64,000 bases of DNA. Origin: an uncultured Lysobacteraceae bacterium. GTDB lineage: Bacteria > Pseudomonadota > Gammaproteobacteria > Xanthomonadales > Xanthomonadaceae. A model generated the notes under the pieces. That model was not told the origin of the DNA. It saw only the letters and a program-made list of their open reading frames with translations, and did not search any database. Of the stretch, positions 18,300 through 26,862 are shown one piece after another (positions within the stretch are counted from its first letter, which is position 1; each line of letters opens with the position of its first letter). Location of the stretch: assembly GCA_902825775.1 (NCBI GenBank), contig CADECF010000003.1, forward strand, positions 1-64,000, in the 5' to 3' direction. A program made the position numbers and the translations under genes.

Positions 18300-19241
18300 C
18301 TAGGGCTTGTTGATTCGCTCGAGCACCAACAGCGGATCGATCCGCACATCGAACCAGTTCATGCCCCAGTGCAGATGCGGGCCGGTGACGCGTCCGGTGG
18401 CGCCGACCGCGGCGACCACTTGACCCTGTTCGACGCGATCGCCCACCTTCACGTCGATCCGCGACAGATGCAGGAAATTGCTGCTGACGCCGTGCCCGTG
18501 ATCGATCAGCAAGGTGCCGCCGGTCAGATAGAGGTCGGGCGCTGCGAAAGTCACGATGCCCGCGGCCGGGGCCTTGACCGGCGTGCCGGTCGGCGCGGCG
18601 ATATCCATGCCCGAATGCGGCGATTTCGGCGTGCCGTTGTAGATGCGCTGGTTGCCGAAGCGGCCGCTGATGCGGCCCTGCAGTGGCCAGAGGAAGGCCT
18701 GCGCGAAATCGGCGCGGTCGTCGTCGCGCTGCCGCGCAGCGACCACCAACGCTTGTTCGCGCTTGATCCGCGCGGCGATGGCCGGCGGCGGATTGACCGT
18801 GGCGGGCGGAACGCCGTTGATGTTCTCGATCGGCCAATCGCGGGACGTGACCGCGATGGTCGCGCGTTCGCGGCTTCCGTCGGCGCGCAACACGTCGACC
18901 GATAGCGGCCCTTTCTCGTCGCGGCCGACGCCGAATACCACGCTGCCGTAAGGCGTCGGGCGTAGTTTGCGGTTCGCATAGACGACGTCGCTACTGATCG
19001 GCACTTTGCCGATGACCAGCGAACCTTGCGGAACCGATGAAGGGAAAACGATTCGCGAGTCCGCAGATGTTGTTGTGGGAGCGGCTTTCGTGGCAGCGGC
19101 CTTTGTGGGAGCGGCTTCAGCCGCGAGCTCTTGACCCGTTGTCGCAGACCAAAAGCTCGCGGCTGAAGCCGCTCCCACGAAAGCCGCTCCCAAAAAGGCT
19201 GCGCCCGCGAAGAGCGCAGTTGCCGCAAAAATCAACTTCAA
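18300..19241 (-). CDS. M23 (LytM) family metallopeptidase, exported
   Basis: A 313-residue protein using TTG 19241, which overlaps the dihydroorotase stop codon (TTGA). No ATG lies near the N-terminus. The C-terminal LytM domain (about residues 195-300) keeps the zinc motif HSGMDIAA and the catalytic HLHWG, with YNGTPKSPHSGMD typical of cell-wall DD-endopeptidases. Upstream is a beta-rich segment (SRIVFPSSVPQGSLVIGKV). The start MKLIFAATALFAGAA is a signal peptide core. Residues 17-56 are encoded by a family A repeat ([22 protein letters not shown]), so the likely signal peptidase site falls inside repeat-derived sequence. Role: peptidoglycan hydrolysis in the periplasm. Confidence 0.85.
   Translation of the reverse strand: MKLIFAATALFAGAAFLGAAFVGAASAASFWSATTGQELAAEAAPTKAAATKAAPTTTSADSRIVFPSSVPQGSLVIGKVPISSDVVYANRKLRPTPYGSVVFGVGRDEKGPLSVDVLRADGSRERATIAVTSRDWPIENINGVPPATVNPPPAIAARIKREQALVVAARQRDDDRADFAQAFLWPLQGRISGRFGNQRIYNGTPKSPHSGMDIAAPTGTPVKAPAAGIVTFAAPDLYLTGGTLLIDHGHGVSSNFLHLSRIDVKVGDRVEQGQVVAAVGATGRVTGPHLHWGMNWFDVRIDPLLVLERINKP
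19075..19193. repeat. Family A inverted repeat inside the M23 peptidase gene
   Basis: An extended family A copy with extra partial units at each end (GTGGGAGCGG, TGGCAGCGGC, then GTGGGAGCGGCTTCAGCCGC; right arm GCGGCTGAAGCCGCTCCCAC followed by AAGCCGCTCCC). It is read through in the M23 peptidase frame, giving about 40 residues rich in alanine. Confidence 0.85.
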
Positions 19242-20584
19242 CGGTCGAACTCGAGCCGCTTGCCGGCCGGCGTGCCGACCAGCATGCGCCCGTCCCAAAC
19301 CAACTGGCCGTTGACCCAGGTCGACGCGATGCGGGTATGGAACGTGGCGCCTTCGAACGGCGACCAGCCGCATTTGGACAGCACGTCCTCGCGTTCGACG
19401 GTGAACGGCGTGTCGTCGACCAGCACCAGATCGGCCCAGTAGCCTTCGCGCAGGAAGCCGCGTTCCTTCACGTCGAACAGTTGCGCCGGCGCATGCGCGA
19501 ACTTGCGCACCACCTGCGCGGTGGTCAGTTTGCCTTCGTGCACGCATTCCAGCGCCGCGTTCAGCGCGTACTGCACCAGCGGCAGGCCGCTCGGCGCGGA
19601 GGTGTAGGGGCGGGCTTTTTCTTCCAGCGTATGCGGCGCATGGTCGGTGGCGAGGACGTCGATCACGTCTTCGGCCAGCGCGCGCACCAGCGCTTCGCGA
19701 TCGCTGGCGTCCTTGATCGCCGGATTGCATTTGATCAGATGGCCCAGACGTGCGTAATCGGCGCGGTCGAAGCGCAGGAAATGCACGCAGGTTTCGGCGG
19801 TGATCCTCTTGCGCACGCCGTTCCCGTCGACCAGCGGGCCGGGCGTGAACAGCGCCAGTTCGTCGGCCGTGGAGATGTGCAGCACGTGCAGTCGCGTGCC
19901 GTGTTTTTTGGCCAGCGAAATCGCAAGTTCGGTCGATTTCATGCACGCCTGGCGGCTGCGGATGTCCGGATGGCATTCGGCCGGGATGTCGTCGCCGTAT
20001 TTCGCCTTGTAGCGGGCGAGTTCGGCGTCGATCATCGGCGTGTCTTCGCAATGGGTGATGATCGGCGTCGGTGCGCCGCTGAAGATGCCGTCCAGCGTGG
20101 CCGGATCGTCGACCAGCATATTGCCGGTGGATGCGCCCATGAACACCTTGATGCCCGGCGCGATGCGCGGATCGAGGGTGCGCACGGCGTCCAGGTTGTC
20201 GTTGCTCGCGCCCAAGTAGAAACCGTGGTTGCCCCAGGCGCGGCCTGCGGCGCGGCGGTATTTGTCTTCCAGCGCAGCCGCGTCCAGCGTCGGCGGGTTG
20301 GTGTTGGGCATGTCCATGAAAGTGGTGAGTCCGCCGGCGACGGCCGCCGCGGATTCGGTGGCGATGTCGGCCTTGTACTCCAGGCCCGGCTCGCGGAAAT
20401 GCACCTGGTCGTCGATCATGCCCGGCAGCAGCCGGCGCCCGGTGGCATCGACCACCGCATCGCCCGGGCGCGCCGTCAGGCCCTTGCCGATTTGCGCGAT
20501 GCGCCCTTTTTCGATGCGCAGGTCGCCTTCGAATTCGCGGTCTTCGTTGACCAGGCGGGCGTTGACGATCAGGGTGGAAGGCAT
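19238..20584 (-). CDS. pyrC: Dihydroorotase
   Basis: A 448-residue amidohydrolase that cyclises carbamoyl aspartate to dihydroorotate in pyrimidine synthesis. The first metal motif reads DDQVHFREPG: the usual HxH is QxH, a variant also known in the Bacteroidetes-type dihydroorotases. ASTGNM near the carboxylated-lysine region (GIKVFMGAS), HCED, LHVLHIST and the aspartate in LATDHAPHT complete the site. Because TDHAPHT and the metal residues are otherwise intact, an active enzyme is expected, though an allantoinase-like relative cannot be fully excluded. It overlaps the M23 gene start by 4 bases and lies 22 bases from yidD. Confidence 0.87.
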   Translation of the reverse strand: MPSTLIVNARLVNEDREFEGDLRIEKGRIAQIGKGLTARPGDAVVDATGRRLLPGMIDDQVHFREPGLEYKADIATESAAAVAGGLTTFMDMPNTNPPTLDAAALEDKYRRAAGRAWGNHGFYLGASNDNLDAVRTLDPRIAPGIKVFMGASTGNMLVDDPATLDGIFSGAPTPIITHCEDTPMIDAELARYKAKYGDDIPAECHPDIRSRQACMKSTELAISLAKKHGTRLHVLHISTADELALFTPGPLVDGNGVRKRITAETCVHFLRFDRADYARLGHLIKCNPAIKDASDREALVRALAEDVIDVLATDHAPHTLEEKARPYTSAPSGLPLVQYALNAALECVHEGKLTTAQVVRKFAHAPAQLFDVKERGFLREGYWADLVLVDDTPFTVEREDVLSKCGWSPFEGATFHTRIASTWVNGQLVWDGRMLVGTPAGKRLEFDR

Positions 20585-20606
20585 GCGTATGTTTTCCGTA
20601 AGATTT

Positions 20607-20825
20607 TCAAGCCGGCGGCACCGGGTCGTGCCCGCCGGGGTGCAAGGGGTGGCAGCGGCCGATTCTGCGCAAAGCCAGCCAGCCGCCCTTGATCGCGCCG
20701 AAGCGGCCGATGGCCTCCATGGCGTATTCCGAACAAGTCGGCACGAACCGGCAGCGCGGGCCGAGCAGGGGGCTCAACCAGCGTTTATAGACGCGCAAAC
20801 AGGCAATGAGGAAACGATCGACCAA
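20607..20825 (-). CDS. yidD: Membrane protein insertion efficiency factor YidD
   Basis: A 72-residue protein of the UPF0161/YidD family. The conserved signature is complete: [50 protein letters not shown] and DPVPP. It is thought to assist YidC-dependent insertion of membrane proteins at the inner membrane. In many genomes yidD sits between rnpA and yidC near oriC. Here it precedes dihydroorotase instead and reads in the same direction. Confidence 0.95.
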   Translation of the reverse strand: MVDRFLIACLRVYKRWLSPLLGPRCRFVPTCSEYAMEAIGRFGAIKGGWLALRRIGRCHPLHPGGHDPVPPA

Positions 20826-20865
20826 GATACCTGAACATCGTGTCGCGGCGCGCAGGCATGCGCGG

Positions 20866-20894
20866 TTGCCGCTGTAGGCACAGTAGGCTATAAC
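20866..20894 (+). promoter_or_regulatory. Sigma-70-type promoter for dksA
   Basis: TTGCCG at 20866-20871 and TATAAC at 20889-20894 are separated by 17 bases, 41 bases before the dksA start codon. No other strong hexamer pair is visible in the yidD-dksA gap. Confidence 0.55.
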
Positions 20895-20934
20895 AGCGCG
20901 CTTTCCCGCCTCAAGGGAAGAGGAACATCAGCTC

Positions 20935-21900
20935 GTGGCAGTAAAGAAACCCGCTAAGAAGCCCGCCAAGGCCGTCAAGAAGACCACCAAGCCGGCAAGC
21001 AAGAAGCCGATCGCCAAAAAGCCCGCCGCCAAGCCGGCTGCCAAGAAGGCGCCCGTGAAGAAGGTTGCGGCGAAGAAGCCCGTCGCCAAGAAACCGGCGC
21101 CCAAGAAGGCTGTCGACGCCAAGAAGCCCGCGGCCAAGAAGCCGGTCGTCGCGAAGAAAGCCGCGCCCAAGCCTGTGGCCAAGAAGGCCGCGCCGGCCAA
21201 GACCGTCGCCAGCAAGCCCGCGCCGGCCAAGAAGCCGGAGCCCAAGCCCGCCATCAAACCCGTGCCTGCAGCCAAGCCGGAAGCCGCCGCCGCGGCGCCC
21301 AAGCCGGCTGCAGCCAAAAAGCCCGCCGCCAAGCCATCGGCTACGCCGGAGCCGTCCAAGCCTGTCGCCCGACCCGCCGCTGCGCGCCCGGTCGGCAAGG
21401 TCGCGGTCGCCGTCGTCGCCAAGCCCCAGGCTCCGGCGCCGCGCGGCAAGGTGAAAGTAGTGCCCTACAAGACCGATGAGGCCACCGGCCGTCCGATCCT
21501 GCCCAACGGCTACCGTCCCGCGCCGGACGAGGAATACATGAGCGCGTTGCAGCTCGAGTATTTCCGCCAGCGCCTGCTGGACTGGCGTGCGGACTTGGTC
21601 GAGGAATCCAAGCAGACCATCGAGAATCTCAAGGACGAAGTGCGCGACGTCGGCGACGAAGCCGAGCGCGCCACCCGCGAAACCGAGAACTCGCTGGAAC
21701 TGCGCACCCGCGACCGCTATCGCAAGCTGATCGGCAAGATCGACAGCACGCTCAAGCGCCTGGAAGCCGGCGACTACGGCTACTGCGTGGATACCGGCGA
21801 GGAAATCGGCCTGGAGCGCCTGGAAGCGCGCCTCACCGCCGAGCGCACGATCGATGCGCAGGAGCGTTGGGAACATCTGCAGAAGCAGATGGGCGATTGA
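20935..21900 (+). CDS. dksA: DksA with a long lysine/alanine/proline-rich N-terminal extension
   Basis: A 321-residue protein starting at GTG 20935, preceded by AAGAGGAAC. Residues 1 to about 180 are low complexity, made of repeated KKPAAK/AKKPA units like a histone H1 tail. Residues about 185-321 are the DksA domain: a coiled coil with an acidic tip (D241, E244), the SLELRTRDRYRKLI signature, and a C-terminal finger. Only C284 of the four zinc cysteines remains; the others are T287, T305 and A308. The domain should bind the RNA polymerase secondary channel and modulate ppGpp-dependent transcription. The tail could bind nucleic acid, which is inference. A promoter and a strong terminator bracket the gene, so it is probably monocistronic. 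Confidence 0.92.
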   Translation: MAVKKPAKKPAKAVKKTTKPASKKPIAKKPAAKPAAKKAPVKKVAAKKPVAKKPAPKKAVDAKKPAAKKPVVAKKAAPKPVAKKAAPAKTVASKPAPAKKPEPKPAIKPVPAAKPEAAAAAPKPAAAKKPAAKPSATPEPSKPVARPAAARPVGKVAVAVVAKPQAPAPRGKVKVVPYKTDEATGRPILPNGYRPAPDEEYMSALQLEYFRQRLLDWRADLVEESKQTIENLKDEVRDVGDEAERATRETENSLELRTRDRYRKLIGKIDSTLKRLEAGDYGYCVDTGEEIGLERLEARLTAERTIDAQERWEHLQKQMGD

Positions 21901-21917
21901 ACCTTCGTTCGAGCGGC

Positions 21918-21953
21918 ACAAAAAAAGCCCCGCACTGCGGGGCTTTTTTGTGT
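21918..21953. terminator. Rho-independent terminator after dksA
   Basis: ACAAAAAAAGCCCCGCA and TGCGGGGCTTTTTTGTG pair around a short loop, with a T tract on the plus strand, 18 bases after the dksA stop. Confidence 0.9.
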
Positions 21954-21961
21954 GCGCTCTT

Positions 21962-22040
21962 GTGGGAGCGGCTTCAGCCGCGAGCTCTTGACCTTGCTTT
22001 CGCCGGGAATGAAAAGCTCGCGGCTGAAGCCGCTCCCACA
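21962..22040. repeat. Family A inverted repeat
   Basis: GTGGGAGCGGCTTCAGCCGC plus GAGCTCTTGA, a variable loop, then AGCTCGCGGCTGAAGCCGC plus TCCCAC. It lies between the convergent dksA and CDGSH protein genes. Confidence 0.88.
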
Positions 22041-22050
22041 AGAAAAATGT

Positions 22051-22692
22051 TCAGGCGCCATCGGCCTGAAAACCGACCTTGCGATGCGATCCATCGCAGA
22101 ACGGCTTGTGCTTGGAATGCCCACAGCGGCAGAACCAAGTCTCGGTGGCGCGGTCGAGCGTATGCCCGGTACCGCTGACCACTTCCAGGTTGCCGGTGAC
22201 TTTCAGCGGGCCGTTCTTCTGCGGTTCGACGTCGAGCGGGCCATCGCGCGATGCCAACGGTTCCGATGCCTTCGGGTCCGGCTCGCCGGTCGCATGGAAT
22301 CCGCCTTCGATGTGGCTGTTGTCGCAAAACGGCTTGTTCTTCGACAAGCCGCACCGGCACAGCGTCGCGCGCATGCCTTCGTCGTTGCCGGCGATGCGCA
22401 GCGGCGCATTGAAGGCCAGCGGCCCGTGCTCGCGAACGCGCACCGTGTTGACGACAGGCGCGGGTTCGGCTTCGCCGCCGTCCAGGCGCCGGTACTGGAT
22501 CGCGCCGGACGGGCATAGCCGTGCGACCAGCGCGACTTCTTCCGGCGATACCGCGTCGGGATGGATCCATTCGCCTTCCACGTTCGGCACGAACACATCC
22601 GGGTGGGTCAGCACGCAATGGCGCGAGTGGATGCAGCGCTGGCCGTCGAATTCGATGACGACTTTCGCGCCGCGAACGGTTTCGGTGCCCAT
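22051..22692 (-). CDS. Iron-sulfur protein with N-terminal 4Fe-4S-type domain and two CDGSH zinc-finger-like motifs
   Basis: A 213-residue protein from ATG 22692 (MGTETVRGAKVV; ATGs at 22716 and 22749 are also in frame). Residues about 5-75 match a divergent ferredoxin-like domain (RCIHSRHCVLTHPDVF, ARLCPSGAI). Two CDGSH-type [2Fe-2S] sites follow: CRCGLSKNKPFCDNSH and CRCGHSKHKPFCDGSH. Each has the three-cysteine/one-histidine ligand set of mitoNEET-like proteins. A soluble electron-transfer or redox-sensing role is likely. It is not obviously co-transcribed with its neighbours, since a terminator and a repeat lie on either side. Confidence 0.88.
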   Translation of the reverse strand: MGTETVRGAKVVIEFDGQRCIHSRHCVLTHPDVFVPNVEGEWIHPDAVSPEEVALVARLCPSGAIQYRRLDGGEAEPAPVVNTVRVREHGPLAFNAPLRIAGNDEGMRATLCRCGLSKNKPFCDNSHIEGGFHATGEPDPKASEPLASRDGPLDVEPQKNGPLKVTGNLEVVSGTGHTLDRATETWFCRCGHSKHKPFCDGSHRKVGFQADGA

Positions 22693-22717
22693 GGCATGCC
22701 TCGGCGAGTGGGACATG

Positions 22718-22825
22718 CGTAGGGTGGGCCTTGGCCCACCGTGGCGCAAGTTGCGGTGCGCGGTTTCGCCGGTTGTTCGTGTGGCGGGGAGATGGGGATG
22801 GCGGATCAGGATCCGCCCTACCGTC
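22718..22825. repeat. Inverted repeat of the GTAGGGTGGGC type
   Basis: GTAGGGTGGGCCTTGGCCCACC on the left forms its own hairpin; GGCGGATCAGGATCCGCC followed by CTAC on the right forms another. The pair resembles a dispersed repeat but occurs once in this window. Confidence 0.55.
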
Positions 22826-22827
22826 CG

Positions 22828-24075
22828 TCAGGATGCGCCGTACAAGTCGCGCAAGTTCAATCGCCGCAGCTTCGGCGCCAGTTTAGACGTCGCCGCGACG
22901 ACGCCCAGCGTCATGCATCCGCCGAAGATCACCGACGGCACCAGGCCCAGCAGCCGCGCCGCCAATCCCGATTCGAAAGCGCCGAGTTCGTTCGACGATC
23001 CGATGAAAATGCCGTTGATCGACGAAACGCGCCCGCGCAGATGATCCGGCGTGGCCAACTGCAGGATGGTGGAGCGCAGCACCACCGATACGCCATCGCA
23101 CATGCCCGACATCAGCAGCATCAGCGCCGATAGCCACAAGTGTTTCGATAGCGCGAAACCGATGATGCACAAGCCGAAGCCGGCCACGGCGAACAGCAGC
23201 AATCGGCCCGCGCCGCGCTGCGGAGGATGGCGCGCCAGCCACAGCCCGACCAGCACCGCGCCCGCGGCCGGCGCCGCACGCAAAATGCCGAGCGCTTCCG
23301 GTCCCGCCTGCAGCACGTCGTGGATGAAGGCCGGCAACAACGCCACCGCGCCGCCGAACAACACGGAGAACATGTCCAACGCCTGCGCGCCGAGCACGAT
23401 CTGGTTGTTGAACACGAAACGCAGGCCTTCGCCGATGCTCTTGAAGACCGGCGCGCGATCGGCCGGCAATGCGGGCTCGGTCACGCGCAGGCTGACGATG
23501 GCGACGGCGGCAGCCGCGGCGAATGCGGCCGAGACCAGATACGTAACGGTCAGTCCTTGCCATGCGATCAGTGCGCCGCCGAGCGCCGGGCCGGCCACCA
23601 GTCCGGTCTGCATCACCACGCTGCCTACGCCCGCGCCGCGCGCGAACTGCTCGCGCTTGAGCACGCGCGCGAACAATGCGGTGTAGACCGGTCCGAGAAA
23701 AGCGCGCACCACGCCGTTGACGGCGATCGCGGCATAGATGGTGATCGTGCCGAACGACGGCAGCGTGCCGCTGGCCACGCCGGCCAACGTCAGCGTCGTC
23801 AGCAACAGGCCCAGGCAGGCGAACATGCCCAGCTTGCGTCGCGGCAAGTGGTCGACCGCATAGCCGGCGAACAACGCGAAGCAGAAGTAGGGAATGACTT
23901 CGGTCAGGCCGATCAGGCCCAGCGACAGCGCATCGCGGGTGATCTGATAGATCTGCCAGCCGACGGTGACCGCGACGATCTGGTAGGACAGCATCGCCAG
24001 CAGGCGGTAGAACAGCAGGCCGGTGAAACCACGATTGCGCAACAACGACGCCGATGTTGCGGCGGCCTCGCTCAC
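22828..24075 (-). CDS. Major facilitator superfamily exporter, EntS-like
   Basis: A 415-residue inner-membrane transporter with about 12 hydrophobic segments. GFTGLLFYRLLAMLSYQIVAVTVGWQIYQ at the start, the loop motif DHLPRRK between helices 2 and 3, and VLKREQFARG fit the MFS_3 group that includes the enterobactin exporter EntS and macrolide pumps. The substrate cannot be told, and no siderophore genes are nearby. Its start overlaps the stop of the sufE-like gene by 4 bases (ATGA), so the two are translationally coupled, but a functional link is unclear. Confidence 0.85.
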   Translation of the reverse strand: MSEAAATSASLLRNRGFTGLLFYRLLAMLSYQIVAVTVGWQIYQITRDALSLGLIGLTEVIPYFCFALFAGYAVDHLPRRKLGMFACLGLLLTTLTLAGVASGTLPSFGTITIYAAIAVNGVVRAFLGPVYTALFARVLKREQFARGAGVGSVVMQTGLVAGPALGGALIAWQGLTVTYLVSAAFAAAAAVAIVSLRVTEPALPADRAPVFKSIGEGLRFVFNNQIVLGAQALDMFSVLFGGAVALLPAFIHDVLQAGPEALGILRAAPAAGAVLVGLWLARHPPQRGAGRLLLFAVAGFGLCIIGFALSKHLWLSALMLLMSGMCDGVSVVLRSTILQLATPDHLRGRVSSINGIFIGSSNELGAFESGLAARLLGLVPSVIFGGCMTLGVVAATSKLAPKLRRLNLRDLYGAS

Positions 24076-24509
24076 GAGGCGCGCTGCGCCGTTTCGCGTA
24101 TGAAGGCGAGCAGGGCGGCCAGGCCGTTACTGCGCGTCGGCGATAGATGCTTGGCCAAGCCGATCGAGGCGATGTAGTCCGGATCGGTAGCCAGGATCTC
24201 CGCGGCGGAGCGTCCCGAGTAGACGCGCAGCGCGAGGTAGATCAGCCCGGAAACGATGGCCGAATCGCTGACTGCGGCGAAATCCAGGCGCGAGGCGTCG
24301 CCCGACGGCACGATCCAGACCATGGATTGGCAGCCGAGCAGCCGGTTTTCCTCGGTCTTCAGCTCGTCGGCCATCGGCGGCAGCTTGCGGCCGAGATCGA
24401 TCAGGTACTGGTAGCGCTCGGACCAGTCGCCGAAGAAGGCGAATTCTTCCGCGATCGCGCTTTGCGCTTCGGCGGGGGTGGGTTCGAGGGGGAAAGCGGA
24501 AGTGTCCAC
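24072..24509 (-). CDS. sufE: SufE family sulfur acceptor protein
   Basis: A 145-residue protein of the SufE/CsdE family, which accepts persulfide sulfur from a cysteine desulfurase and hands it to the Fe-S scaffold. The loop with the acceptor cysteine is intact in LLGCQSMVWI, and the ends YLIDLGRKLPPM and STRSNGLAALL-type residues (LSPTRSNGL) are typical. No sufS or csdA partner is in the window, so whether it acts as SufE or CsdE is open. It is followed directly by the MFS gene in the same transcript. Confidence 0.9.
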   Translation of the reverse strand: MDTSAFPLEPTPAEAQSAIAEEFAFFGDWSERYQYLIDLGRKLPPMADELKTEENRLLGCQSMVWIVPSGDASRLDFAAVSDSAIVSGLIYLALRVYSGRSAAEILATDPDYIASIGLAKHLSPTRSNGLAALLAFIRETAQRAS

Positions 24510-24528
24510 GTCGTCTTGCTTTTTTCAG

Positions 24529-24561
24529 CCGTCATTCCCGCGAAGGCGGGAATCCAGTGAC
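24529..24561. repeat. Family D hairpin
   Basis: GTCATTCCCGCGAAGGCGGG followed by AATCCAGTGAC forms a single hairpin around GAA, upstream of sufE. Confidence 0.75.
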
Positions 24562-24607
24562 TTTTCTCTGTCGCGATTATAGCGCGACGTGCGCGAGCTC
24601 AGCTTTT

Positions 24608-24724
24608 TCCCCCTTTGAAAAAGGGGGGCACAGGGGGATTTGCTTTTGACTTTGCTTTTCTAGAAAGCAACAACAACCGCAAAAGCAAATCCCCCTCAAT
24701 CCCCCTTTTTCAAAGGGGGAGGAA
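24608..24724. repeat. Family B inverted repeat
   Basis: CCCCCTTTGAAAAAGGGGGG and GGGGGATTTGCTTTTGA on the left; AAAAGCAAATCCCCCTCAAT and CCCCCTTTTTCAAAGGGGGA on the right. It lies immediately downstream of the cysS stop codon. Confidence 0.88.
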
Positions 24725-24735
24725 CGGCAAGAGCC

Positions 24736-26103
24736 TCAGGCACGCTTCCAACGCACGCCCTGCGGCGTGTCTTCCAACAGGACGCCTTCGCTCGCGAGCT
24801 GATCGCGGATCGCATCGGATCGTGCGAAATCGCGGTTCTTCTTGGCCGCCGCGCGCTCGTCGATCAATGCCTGGATGCGCACATCGTCGTCGTTCGATGC
24901 GCCGCGTGCGAACCAAGCGGCCGGATCCTGCTGCAACAGTCCCAGCGCTAGTCCGGCACCGAGAAGTTCGGATTTCAGTCTGGCCTTGTCGGCGCCGTCG
25001 GCGATCTTGCGCGCCTCTCCGGCGATCCTGGCGATTTCCGCCAGCGCCTGAGGCGTGTTGAGGTCGTCGTCGAGCGCGGCCTCCACGCTCTTGGGAATCG
25101 CGGCCTCGGATTCGACATCCGCCAAGTCGCGCAAGGTGCCGTACAAACGGTCCAGCGTGCGCACCGACTGCTCGATCAGCGAGTCCGACCAATCCAACGG
25201 CTGCCGGTAGTGCGCCGAGAGCAGGGCGAGCCGCAACGCTTCGGGCGGATGCTTGCGCACCAGGTCGTGCACCTTCTCGATATTGCCCAGCGACTTCGAC
25301 ATCTTCGCGCCGGCAAGGTTGAGCATGCCGTTGTGCAGCCAGAAGCGGGCGAAGATGCGCCCGCCATGCGCGCATTCGCTCTGCGCGATTTCGTTCTCGT
25401 GGTGCGGGAACTGCAGGTCGATGCCGCCGGCGTGAATATCGATGGTGTCGCCCAGATGCGCGGCAGCCATCGCAGAGCATTCGATATGCCAGCCGGGCCG
25501 CCCTCGGCCCCATGGCGAATCCCAGCCCGGAAGATCGATAGTAGAGGGTTTCCACAGTACGAAATCGCTCGGATCGCGCTTGTAGGGCGCCACGTCCACG
25601 CGCGCGCCGGCCAGCATTTCTTCCGGATCGCGCCGCGAGAGCTTGCCGTAATCGGCGTAGCTGGCGACCGAAAACAGTACGTGGCCTTCGGCCGCATAAG
25701 CGTTGCCGTTGGCGATCAAGCTTTCGATCATCGCGATGATTTCGGCGATGTGCGCGGTCGCTTCCGGCTCGAGATCCGGCGGCCGTACGCCGAGCGCGGC
25801 CATGTCCTCGCGATAGGCCGCCGCGAAACGATCGGTGATGACGCCAATCGGCACGCCCTGTTCCTGCGCGGCCGTATTGATCTTGTCGTCGACGTCGGTG
25901 ATGTTGCGCGCGTAGCGCAAGCCGCCGAAACGCCGGCGCAGCAGATCCGCCAGCACCCCGAACACCACCGGGCCGCGCGCATTTCCGATGTGCACGTAGT
26001 TGTAGACCGTGGGCCCGCAGACGTACATGGTCGGGCAGGCCGGGTCCTGCGGCACGAAGGCTTCCAGGCGGCGGGTCAGGGTGTTGTGGAGATGCAGGCT
26101 CAT
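24736..26103 (-). CDS. cysS: Cysteinyl-tRNA synthetase
   Basis: A 455-residue class I synthetase from ATG 26103 ([12 protein letters not shown]); the in-frame extension to 26151 is not conserved. The signature is clear: [19 protein letters not shown] with the zinc cysteine and [15 protein letters not shown] with a second zinc ligand, [10 protein letters not shown], and the KMSKS loop as AKMSKSLGN. Length is normal. It charges tRNA-Cys in the cytoplasm. It is divergent from the secreted protein gene at 26225. Confidence 0.96.
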   Translation of the reverse strand: MSLHLHNTLTRRLEAFVPQDPACPTMYVCGPTVYNYVHIGNARGPVVFGVLADLLRRRFGGLRYARNITDVDDKINTAAQEQGVPIGVITDRFAAAYREDMAALGVRPPDLEPEATAHIAEIIAMIESLIANGNAYAAEGHVLFSVASYADYGKLSRRDPEEMLAGARVDVAPYKRDPSDFVLWKPSTIDLPGWDSPWGRGRPGWHIECSAMAAAHLGDTIDIHAGGIDLQFPHHENEIAQSECAHGGRIFARFWLHNGMLNLAGAKMSKSLGNIEKVHDLVRKHPPEALRLALLSAHYRQPLDWSDSLIEQSVRTLDRLYGTLRDLADVESEAAIPKSVEAALDDDLNTPQALAEIARIAGEARKIADGADKARLKSELLGAGLALGLLQQDPAAWFARGASNDDDVRIQALIDERAAAKKNRDFARSDAIRDQLASEGVLLEDTPQGVRWKRA

Positions 26104-26224
26104 CGAGGTCGCCTTCGGCCGAAGTCTCGATTTTAGCGGTCCGACCCGCATCGCGACAGCATCGATTCAGTCCTGCGGTAGTATCCGGGCCTAGACTGGC
26201 GCTCCCCTTCATCGCATCCGAGCC

Positions 26225-26680
26225 GTGCCGCATCGCGTGATCCCATCTTTGTTCCTGATCCTGGCCGTCGCTGCGCCGGGCATGGCGCTGGCCCAAGCCC
26301 AGGAGCAGGCGAGCGACGTCACCGTGATCCAGATCGAGAACGTGCGCACCGACTACGCACGGGTGCTGCGCGTGGAGCCGGTGTACCAGACCCTGCGCGC
26401 CACGCGCATGGAGCACCACTGCGAAGGGGAAGCCAAGGGCCTGACCCGCATCGTCGGCACGGTGAAGGACGCGCTGACCCCCGGCAAAGCGGAGAAACCC
26501 GCCGAACAGGATTGCCGGCTGGTGCCGGTGGAGCGCGAGTTCAAGCGCCCGATCGCCTACGACGTCGACTACGTCTACAAAGGCTCCAAATACCGCTCGC
26601 GCCTCCCGCGAGATCCCGGCAGCCGCCTGCGCGTTCGCGTTTCCGTGACGCCGTACCTCGTAAGCGGCAGTACGCCCTGA
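26225..26680 (+). CDS. Small secreted protein related to the end of glycine-zipper 2TM proteins
   Basis: A 151-residue protein from GTG 26225. Residues 1-23 form a signal peptide (LFLILAVAAPGMALAQA). The mature part has ARVLRVEPVYQ and a C-terminal YDVDYVYKGSKYRSRLPRDPGSRLRVRVSVTP, matching the strand-rich segment that follows the glycine zipper in Rickettsia 17-kDa-like surface proteins, but the glycine zipper itself is not there. Two cysteines (HHCEG, QDCRL) could form a disulfide. Periplasmic or surface location is likely; function is unknown. A terminator lies about 180 bases downstream. Confidence 0.75.
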   Translation: MPHRVIPSLFLILAVAAPGMALAQAQEQASDVTVIQIENVRTDYARVLRVEPVYQTLRATRMEHHCEGEAKGLTRIVGTVKDALTPGKAEKPAEQDCRLVPVEREFKRPIAYDVDYVYKGSKYRSRLPRDPGSRLRVRVSVTPYLVSGSTP

Positions 26681-26862
26681 CAGGCCGCGCTTGCGGCGCC
26701 CGGTGGGGCATGCGACCATGCGCGCCGATGAAGACGAACCTTTCCACGCTGATCGCGAGCGCTGCCCGGATGGCCTCCGGCATGACCTCGCGCGCGCGCC
26801 GACCGGAAACCTGCCAACCCGCTGGGTAGCCGGAGCTCGTCGTCATTCGAGTTTCACAGGAC

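Noticed and set aside
24710-26719. A 669-codon minus-strand frame over cysS
   Set aside because: Out-of-frame shadow of cysS; the cysS frame carries HIGN and KMSKS motifs.
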